Assembly: GCA_023511755.1 (NCBI GenBank)
Contig: JAIMAW010000013.1
Coordinates: forward strand, 1 to 9,801
Origin: Candidatus Pacearchaeota archaeon
Lineage (GTDB): Archaea > Nanobdellota > Nanobdellia > Pacearchaeales > UBA284
Direction: 5' to 3'
Length of the DNA stretch: 9,801 bases
Part shown: piece by piece, positions 5,601-9,801 of the stretch
Numbering within the stretch: position 1 is the stretch's first letter
Layout of the letters: each line of letters starts with the position of its first letter
Made by a program: the position numbers and the translations under genes
Notes under the pieces: generated by a model
Databases searched by the model: none
What the model was told of the DNA's origin: nothing
Seen by the model: the letters and a program-made list of their open reading frames with translations, nothing else

Positions 5601-6209
5601 TTCTAGGGTTATGGAAGGCCTTACTGTTACAGGAGGAACGAGCAATAGGGTTAGCACGGCCCACTCCGGCCTGCATGTTTTTGGGTTTATCCCGAGTAGT
5701 CTGCAATCCTCGTCGTTTATTTTGCTGAGTCTCTCCCTTATTTCTGTTGGGAAGATCCTCCTCTTGCCGACGTAGAACGAAGAAGGTTTTTCTAGCTTGA
5801 CTTTTTCTTGCTTTGCGCCGCAGTATGGGCATTTCTTGGCTGTTTTCGCTTTGTCAAGCCTTTTCTGTTTAATCTCTTCTTCTGTAAGTAGAATTCGCCC
5901 ACACTCCTGACAAGTTGATTTTAGGCACAGCTCGATGAGCGGCAGGAATTTTATGTGTAGCACAGCCCTCGCAAGCTCTATGTAACCAAAATGGCCGGGA
6001 CATTCTTTTAGCATGCCACCACAAGTTCTACACCTTATACCCGGGCCTATCGTCCCCAGTCTCAAGTCCATCAAACCACTGTCGACAGGATAGCCGTCCA
6101 TGTCGTAGAGCTCGGGCGTGACTATCTTTGCCGCACCGAATTTCTTTATTTGCTCTGGCGAGAATAAGGAAAACTGAATTTCTTTCACTTGTTTTATTAT
6201 GGGCTCCAT
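2688..6209 (-). CDS. rpoA: DNA-directed RNA polymerase subunit A, fused A'-A''
   Basis: This 1173-residue protein carries the whole Rpb1/beta-prime homologue in one chain, whereas most archaea encode A' (about 880-900) and A'' (about 390) separately. In order: clamp zinc sites C60/C63/C70/H73 and C100/C103/C127/C130; R-V-N-F-S-S-R-T-V-V-S-P at 294-305; the catalytic Mg-binding N-A-D-F-D-G-D (428-434); a four-cysteine insertion C536/C541/C547/C552; the bridge helix region with F-F-F-T-A-I-T-G-R-D-G-L-M-D-T-A (766-781) and S-G-Y-L-Y-R-R-L; Y-G-E-D-G-V-D (821-827); then after only 12 residues P-G-E-A-I-G (840-845), the start of the conserved A'' part, and the trigger loop T-Q-M-T-L-N-V-F-H-F (857-866). 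The C-terminal A'' part ends with the clamp segment V-G-T-G-L-P-G-L (1150-1157). Unusual residues are E850 in I-T-A-E-S-F-G-E-P (normally A-Q-S), N862 in the trigger loop, and H396 in N-R-H-P-T-L-H. The gene starts 19 AT-rich bases after rpoB1, and the GAGGAGT at the rpoB1 end is too distant to be a normal Shine-Dalgarno. Confidence 0.96.
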   Translation of the reverse strand: MEPIIKQVKEIQFSLFSPEQIKKFGAAKIVTPELYDMDGYPVDSGLMDLRLGTIGPGIRCRTCGGMLKECPGHFGYIELARAVLHIKFLPLIELCLKSTCQECGRILLTEEEIKQKRLDKAKTAKKCPYCGAKQEKVKLEKPSSFYVGKRRIFPTEIRERLSKINDEDCRLLGINPKTCRPEWAVLTLLLVPPVTVRPSITLETGERSEDDLTHKLSDIVRANQRLWENLNAGAPEVIIEDLWDLLQYHVTTFFDNTMSNVPPARHRSGQPLKTITERIKGKHGRIRHNLAGKRVNFSSRTVVSPDPYISLNEVGVPLEIAKVLTVPERATATNIEFLKKKMDKTDYPATSSIIRPDGKRKRITEELREQLKEEVSIGYLVERQIENGDIVLFNRHPTLHRMSLMGHYVRVLPGHTFRIHPAVTFPYNADFDGDEMNIHVPQTEEARAEAKVLLDVTNHLMSPKINANVLGCVEDAITGLYLLTSKEKMPKQEAVQLLAACGADLEHISFKEKVSGREIFSALLPKINFETKSKACRGKGCPYFDRCKKEECPNNAYVAIRNGRLISGLIDEKIIGVETNTLTRELDRQVGRKETMDALKKIFLLGVLYLTKRGFTVSISDIKTTPEVRAQTAEIIKTTEKKVQKIIDSYYDNTLEIIPGKSLEESREIKILQTLNEVRTKVGEALKAAVDKENPAYIMTVCGSKGSLLFLTQMACTVGQQALWAKRINLGYTNRTLPFYKEHDLSARAGGFVYSSFLDGLKADEFFFTAITGRDGLMDTALRTPKSGYLYRRLVNALQDLRVEYDGTVRDSNSNIIQFRYGEDGVDVTREHLEKKEIAPGEAIGVITAESFGEPATQMTLNVFHFAGVSEMQITLGLPRLIEIFDARKKPSTPSMEIYLEKEYNNEEEAKRLAAKIKEIKLKEIAEEITVNFSESKIEIKLNNKALKDLHLTAEKVISSLEEKNIKARRTGDGFVIKAKEEKGFKNLYRLKERLKEENIAGVKGISQILIVKRESDYVILTAGSNFKDVLKVKGVDKNRTTTNNIYEIQEVLGIEAARQAIINEAKKVIEKQSLDINEKHIKLVADAMTAGGTIKGVTRVGIISDKSSILARASFETPIKHFVNAAITASTDCLVSVIENLILNQPVPVGTGLPGLLVKITKQEALARKPEK

Positions 6210-6228
6210 TTTAATTTTTAAATATTTT

Positions 6229-8028
6229 TTACTCCTCGTATTTATTTTTAAGCTTGAAATGTGGGAATAGCCCTAGGGAAATCAACTCCTCCATCAGAAG
6301 TTTTGAAGCATAGGAAATCTCAATAGGCTCTAGTTTCTGGCTACCGCAAATAGGACAGATGTCGCGCTTCCTCAATTTGTCCCTTATTCCGAAGCTACCG
6401 CATTTTGGGCAGATATGCACGATGATATTATCTGAGCTGAACCTTTCTTTGAGCAACAAGGAGGCGCCGTGAGCAACAAGCGCGTCTTTCTCCATCTCGC
6501 CAAGCCTTAATGCTCCGCCTTTTGCCCTGCCCTCTACCGGCTGTCGCGTGAGCAGGGTTATCTTGCCTGACGCCCTCATCTGTATCTTGTTGGCTACCAT
6601 ATACTTGAGTTTTAGGTAGTATACATTACCAATAAAAATCTTGGCTTCGAGAGGCTTGCCCGTCACTCCATCATAAAGGGTCTCTTTACCGTCAGGCCTG
6701 AAACCGAGGTCCAGTAGCATTTTTTCGAAACTCTCAATGTCCGGCTTTACGAACGCCGTGCCGTCAATTGTCTTTCCTGACAAGCAGCCTATCTTGCCAC
6801 ATAGCAACTCGAGTAAATAGCCCACAGTCATACGGCTCGGTACTCCGTGAGGATTAAAAATTATGTCTGGCTTGACCCCCCTAGAAGTGAACGGAATGTC
6901 TTCCTCAGGCGCAATGTAGCCCAGGACGCCTTTCTGCCCATGGGGCGAAGCGAACTTGTCTCCTATCTCAGGTATCCTATTATCACGTGCCCTAACTTGT
7001 ACGATTTTGTGGCCTTGACTGTCTGTCGTCAAGAAAACAGCATCAACTATACCTTGCTCGGCCTGTCTTACTACAGCACTATTTTCTTTGGTGGCCTTTG
7101 CTAGGGAGATTTCCTCCATCTCGAGCAAGAATTTCGGTGGCGAAATTTTACCTATAACGACGTCTCCTTCTGATATATCTGCTTCTGGGTACACGATCCC
7201 GTCCTCTTCGAGGAACCTGTAAGCTTTTTCTGTCCTGTAGCCGCTTACATCCTTTGTAGGCACGCAGATTTCATCCTTTAGGTTGCCTGTGTAATGAAGT
7301 TCCGCTGAAGTATAAGGCCTGAAATAAGTACTTCTTCCGAGGCCTCTATCGATGCTTGCTTTGTTTATCACGAGAGCATCGCTCATGTTGTAGCCCTCGA
7401 ATGGCATTATTGCAACCACAACATTCTGTCCAGCCGGGTAGGATTCGAGAGAGTCGTAAAAGAAAGTCCTGACGATTGGTTTTTGCGGGTAGTGCAGTAC
7501 ACTTACATCTGTATCAATTAAGTCAAGGTAGTTTGCAGAATATAATCCTAGGGCTTGCTTGTGAGTCCTGCCAACTTTATTCAACCTTGAGCTCTGGTCG
7601 TGGTTTGCGAAAGGGATGGTGGCCATCACGGGTCCAAACATCGCGGTTGGGTCTATCTCCAAGTGGGTGTGCTCATTTGTGAGTTCATCTTCCGACATGG
7701 CCACAAGCAAATTATCTTCCTCGGCAGCATCTACATATTCTATGATGCCGAGCGCAATCAAATCATTCCAGCTTAGTTCGTTTTTCTTTAGAGCATCTAT
7801 GTGCTCGCGTTTGAGCTTTGGTTTGCCTTCTTTCACGACTATAAGCGGCCTCAAGACACGGCCAACGTCGCTTGTAAGGAAGATCATGTTAGTAAGTTTG
7901 TCATATCTGACACTTAACTCGAGAGGTAGTTCTTGCGCGCGTCTCTTCTCCTTTAGGTCGTTGATAAATTTTTCTGGATCATCTACCTCGCCGATGAAAT
8001 GGCCGTTATGGAAAACATCTATCGCCAT
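6229..8028 (-). CDS. rpoB1: DNA-directed RNA polymerase subunit B' (C-terminal half of B)
   Basis: This 599-residue protein is the catalytic C-terminal half of the Rpb2/beta homologue, which is split in many Euryarchaeota. It begins V-F-H-N-G-H-F-I-G (5-13), as split B' subunits do, and carries R-V-L-R-P-L-I-V-V (57-65). Active-site elements seen are R148 and K157-Q158 (matching yeast Rpb2 R766 and K775-Q), L-H-Y-P-Q-K-P (178-184), D-A-L-V-I-N (217-222), G-D-K-F-A-S (356-361) with K358, Q-K-G with K366 (yeast K979 and K987), and N-P-H-G-V-P-S-R-M-T with R399 (yeast R1020). A C-terminal zinc ribbon has C540/C543 and C558/C561, followed by the anchor helix that pairs with subunit A. Oddities are P362 where the near-universal F-A-S-R-H-G-Q-K-G has arginine, and R-L-N-K-V-G-R-T-H-K-Q where R-N-T-Y-Q-S-A-M-G-K-Q is usual. 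The frame is intact over its full length. It starts 35 A-rich bases after rpoB2 with at best a weak AAAAGG ribosome binding site. Confidence 0.96.
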   Translation of the reverse strand: MAIDVFHNGHFIGEVDDPEKFINDLKEKRRAQELPLELSVRYDKLTNMIFLTSDVGRVLRPLIVVKEGKPKLKREHIDALKKNELSWNDLIALGIIEYVDAAEEDNLLVAMSEDELTNEHTHLEIDPTAMFGPVMATIPFANHDQSSRLNKVGRTHKQALGLYSANYLDLIDTDVSVLHYPQKPIVRTFFYDSLESYPAGQNVVVAIMPFEGYNMSDALVINKASIDRGLGRSTYFRPYTSAELHYTGNLKDEICVPTKDVSGYRTEKAYRFLEEDGIVYPEADISEGDVVIGKISPPKFLLEMEEISLAKATKENSAVVRQAEQGIVDAVFLTTDSQGHKIVQVRARDNRIPEIGDKFASPHGQKGVLGYIAPEEDIPFTSRGVKPDIIFNPHGVPSRMTVGYLLELLCGKIGCLSGKTIDGTAFVKPDIESFEKMLLDLGFRPDGKETLYDGVTGKPLEAKIFIGNVYYLKLKYMVANKIQMRASGKITLLTRQPVEGRAKGGALRLGEMEKDALVAHGASLLLKERFSSDNIIVHICPKCGSFGIRDKLRKRDICPICGSQKLEPIEISYASKLLMEELISLGLFPHFKLKNKYEE

Positions 8029-8063
8029 TTTTTTGTTCTTTTTGTTTTTTCCTTTTATTTTGT

Positions 8064-9662
8064 TTATCTGAAGGTCTTCAGCCCTATGCTCTCGAGACTT
8101 GCGATGAGATCTTTTGTTTGCACTTTGACTGCAGTGCTGACTCTTGCAAGCAAGGCGAGATTTTTCCTCAAACCTAGGGAAGTGCCTTCTGGACTCTCGA
8201 TAGGACAGAATCTACCGTAATGGGTGGGGTGCAATGTTCTTGCCTTGAAATTTTCCTGTTCGCTCGGGAGCAAGCTAACAACGCGCTGGAGCTGCGATAG
8301 TCTTGCCAAGCCATTTGTCTTGTCCATGTTTTGCGTGACTCCTGTTCTCTGACCTATCCATGAGCCAGTTGCCAGGGCGCTTTCTATTCTGTGTGAGAAC
8401 AATGTTGATTTGGCAAGGCTCCGGATAGAATAGAACTTTTTTTTCTTTGCTATTTTCTGCAGATTGTGCTGCAAGTCGCGGATGAATATGGTAAGATTCA
8501 CCCGGAGCAGGTCGGTCAGTAGGTCACCACTCAGTCTGACTCGTTTGTTAGCATAATGGTCCTTGTCGCTTTCGAGATGTAGTTCACGGGCGATCAGGAA
8601 TTGCTTGATAAGCTTGCAGGTTGTTATCGCCTTCTCCCTCCTGGAATCAGCCTTTGTTCCTATATGGGGCAAGAAAGCCGAGTCAATCCTTAGCTTTACT
8701 CGGTCAAGCATCTCTTTTTTTGTGCCTTGGATGTTCATTTGCTCGGCAATTAGCATACACGCATCGTTGGGGTCCTGTACCTTTGAGTATTCATACAGAT
8801 TTACTATCACGCTCTCAGATTCCCTGCCTATGAGCGAAGCGATTTCTGAATCTTTCGTTACGCCTAAGGCCTTTATCAAAACTATAGCTGGCAAATTCTT
8901 GAATCTTGAGAATGAAATATTCAGCAATCCTTCAGAGGTTTGGTTTATTGTTATTGGGATTCTATAGCTTCCGCGCGAGGAGTACATCCTCAAGGAAAGC
9001 CCTTTTGCCGTGTCCTCGGTAAATGCCTGATTCTGTGCTAGGTCTTCTATCATTACAAGCACCCTCTCATTCCCATTGATTATAAAATAACCCCCCTGGT
9101 CGTAAGGGTCTTCGTAATTTTTTAATAAATCATCATGGCTCATGCCATCTAGATTACACCACCTACTTTTTACCATAATAGGTATCTTCCCTATTTCGAC
9201 CATTGTATACTCCTTGTTGCCGACTCCTATCTCGAGATAGATAGGGGCCGAATAGGTTATTTTTCTGAGCCTTGCCTCTATCGGAAGAATGTTTCTTATC
9301 GAACCATCAGCTTCGATAATTTGTGGCTTACCCACGCTGATTTTACCTAACCACAACTCGACCTCTTCTCGGGAGATGTCTTCATTTATGCCATCGACAA
9401 TCTCTTGAAGCCTCTGCTCGACGAAATTATTAAAAGAAAGAATGTTTGACTCTACGAGAGAGTGCTGCTGTAAATATTTTCTAATTAAAAGATGCCGGTT
9501 CTGCGCCGCTTCTCTCTCTTGTCTCTTTTTTTCTTCTATTTCCTTGCTTTCACCTAATACAGCCATCGTCGCTTCAACTTGTTCTGCCTTCCCATCTGCT
9601 TTGCCAGCATTTTCCTTCCCTTCACAGGCCTCGTGTTTTTTCTCTTTTTCATCCGTAGCCAT
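8064..9662 (-). CDS. rpoB2: DNA-directed RNA polymerase subunit B'' (N-terminal half of B)
   Basis: This 532-residue protein is the N-terminal half of the split B subunit, forming the protrusion, lobe and fork of RNA polymerase. Homology begins near residue 55 with H-L-L-I-R-K-Y-L-Q-Q-H-S-L-V (57-70) and F-N-N-F-V-E-Q-R-L-Q-E-I-V (77-89). Further marks are P-I-M-V-K-S near 160, G-G-Y-F-I-I-N-G-N-E-R-V-L-V (about 191-204), the fork region G-V-T-Q-N-M-D-K-T-N-G-L-A-R-L-S and R-V-V-S, then H-P-T-H-Y-G-R-F-C-P-I-E-S-P-E-G-T-S-L-G-L near the C-terminus. The first 54 residues are a charged, low-complexity extension rich in K, E, A and G. An in-frame ATG at residue 33 (MAVLGES, base 9566) could be an alternative start, but neither start has a clear Shine-Dalgarno. 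The 109 bases between rpoH and this gene are AT-rich and hold no other gene I can support; a loose TATA-like TTATACCTA lies about 80 bases upstream. Confidence 0.95.
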   Translation of the reverse strand: MATDEKEKKHEACEGKENAGKADGKAEQVEATMAVLGESKEIEEKKRQEREAAQNRHLLIRKYLQQHSLVESNILSFNNFVEQRLQEIVDGINEDISREEVELWLGKISVGKPQIIEADGSIRNILPIEARLRKITYSAPIYLEIGVGNKEYTMVEIGKIPIMVKSRWCNLDGMSHDDLLKNYEDPYDQGGYFIINGNERVLVMIEDLAQNQAFTEDTAKGLSLRMYSSRGSYRIPITINQTSEGLLNISFSRFKNLPAIVLIKALGVTKDSEIASLIGRESESVIVNLYEYSKVQDPNDACMLIAEQMNIQGTKKEMLDRVKLRIDSAFLPHIGTKADSRREKAITTCKLIKQFLIARELHLESDKDHYANKRVRLSGDLLTDLLRVNLTIFIRDLQHNLQKIAKKKKFYSIRSLAKSTLFSHRIESALATGSWIGQRTGVTQNMDKTNGLARLSQLQRVVSLLPSEQENFKARTLHPTHYGRFCPIESPEGTSLGLRKNLALLARVSTAVKVQTKDLIASLESIGLKTFR

Positions 9663-9771
9663 TTTTAAATAAACTTTGATTTTCTTGCTGCTCTAACTTG
9701 GCGCTAACCAAATGTCTTTTGCCAAAGCAAATTTGAAATAGGTATAAGTGAGAGTGTAACCTTAATTGAAG

Positions 9772-9801
9772 TTAGGGAACGACGACGCGGTAATACAAAA
9801 C
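9772..9801 (-). CDS. rpoH: RNA polymerase subunit H, C-terminal end (partial)
   Basis: Reading inward from the right edge of the window on the minus strand, one frame gives V-L-Y-Y-R-V-V-V-P and then TAA at 9772-9774. Archaeal RpoH (Rpb5 C-terminal domain homologue, about 80 residues) ends in a very similar Y-Y-R-x-V string, and rpoH normally lies directly upstream of rpoB in archaea. Only nine residues are inside the window, so the call rests on this short motif plus conserved gene order. The gene ends 109 bases before the rpoB2 start. Confidence 0.68.
   Translation of the reverse strand, partial: VLYYRVVVP

Noticed and set aside
5179..5775. Long plus-strand open frame opposite rpoA
   Set aside because: It lies entirely antisense to the conserved rpoA coding region, and its translation shows no recognisable family; it is a shadow of the real gene.
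9663..9771. Small gene or RNA between rpoH and rpoB2
   Set aside because: I see no coding frame with family features. The only helix possibilities are 4-5 base pairs with long loops, too weak to call.
1..9801. CRISPR array, insertion sequence, integrase site or prophage
   Set aside because: I noticed no regularly spaced repeats, transposase motifs or terminal inverted repeats; the window is almost fully occupied by core housekeeping genes.

Overview
The window comes from an archaeon and holds the core of its RNA polymerase operon on the minus strand. Read in transcription order (descending coordinates), it runs: the last residues of RpoH, RpoB'' (rpoB2), RpoB' (rpoB1), a single fused RpoA (A' plus A''), ribosomal protein L30e, a NusA-like KH protein, and a HemK2-type protein methyltransferase. 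An archaeal origin is shown by the split B subunit, L30e and archaeal NusA next to the polymerase, an RNase P Rpp30-type subunit, a Dph2 fragment and DUF357. Split B with fused A, compact spacing, diverged core motifs and a partly dispersed ribosomal operon suggest a reduced-genome lineage such as DPANN. That placement is inference.

Layout. Bases 1-864 carry two plus-strand genes: the 3' end of a DUF357 gene and rnp3 (RNase P component 3). They converge on a 92-codon minus-strand remnant of dph2 (872-1150) that keeps only the first domain. Bases 1151-1287 have no protein gene but fold into consecutive perfect hairpins, one closed by a cUUCGg tetraloop. The fold begins one promoter length from an AT-rich TATA-like box and runs to a T6 tract, so this is a candidate structured RNA. 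Bases 1288-9662 are the polymerase/translation operon with gaps of 14-35 bases and one 4-base GTGA overlap. Bases 9772-9801 encode a C-terminus that fits RpoH.

Function. RpoH, B'', B' and A make up the catalytic core of RNA polymerase. NusA-like KH protein and L30e link transcription and translation. HemK2 probably methylates the GGQ glutamine of release factor aRF1. Rnp3 is a protein subunit of RNase P. No mobile element, CRISPR array, tRNA or rRNA was seen.

The most notable points are: (1) the fused RpoA is joined by only about 12 residues where the archaeal A'/A'' split and the Pol II foot region lie; (2) several near-invariant active-centre positions are changed in both large subunits while the Mg-binding motif and key lysines are kept; (3) the candidate structured RNA; and (4) the dph2 fragment with an intact promoter and start. 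Comparisons with other families are from memory and need alignment.
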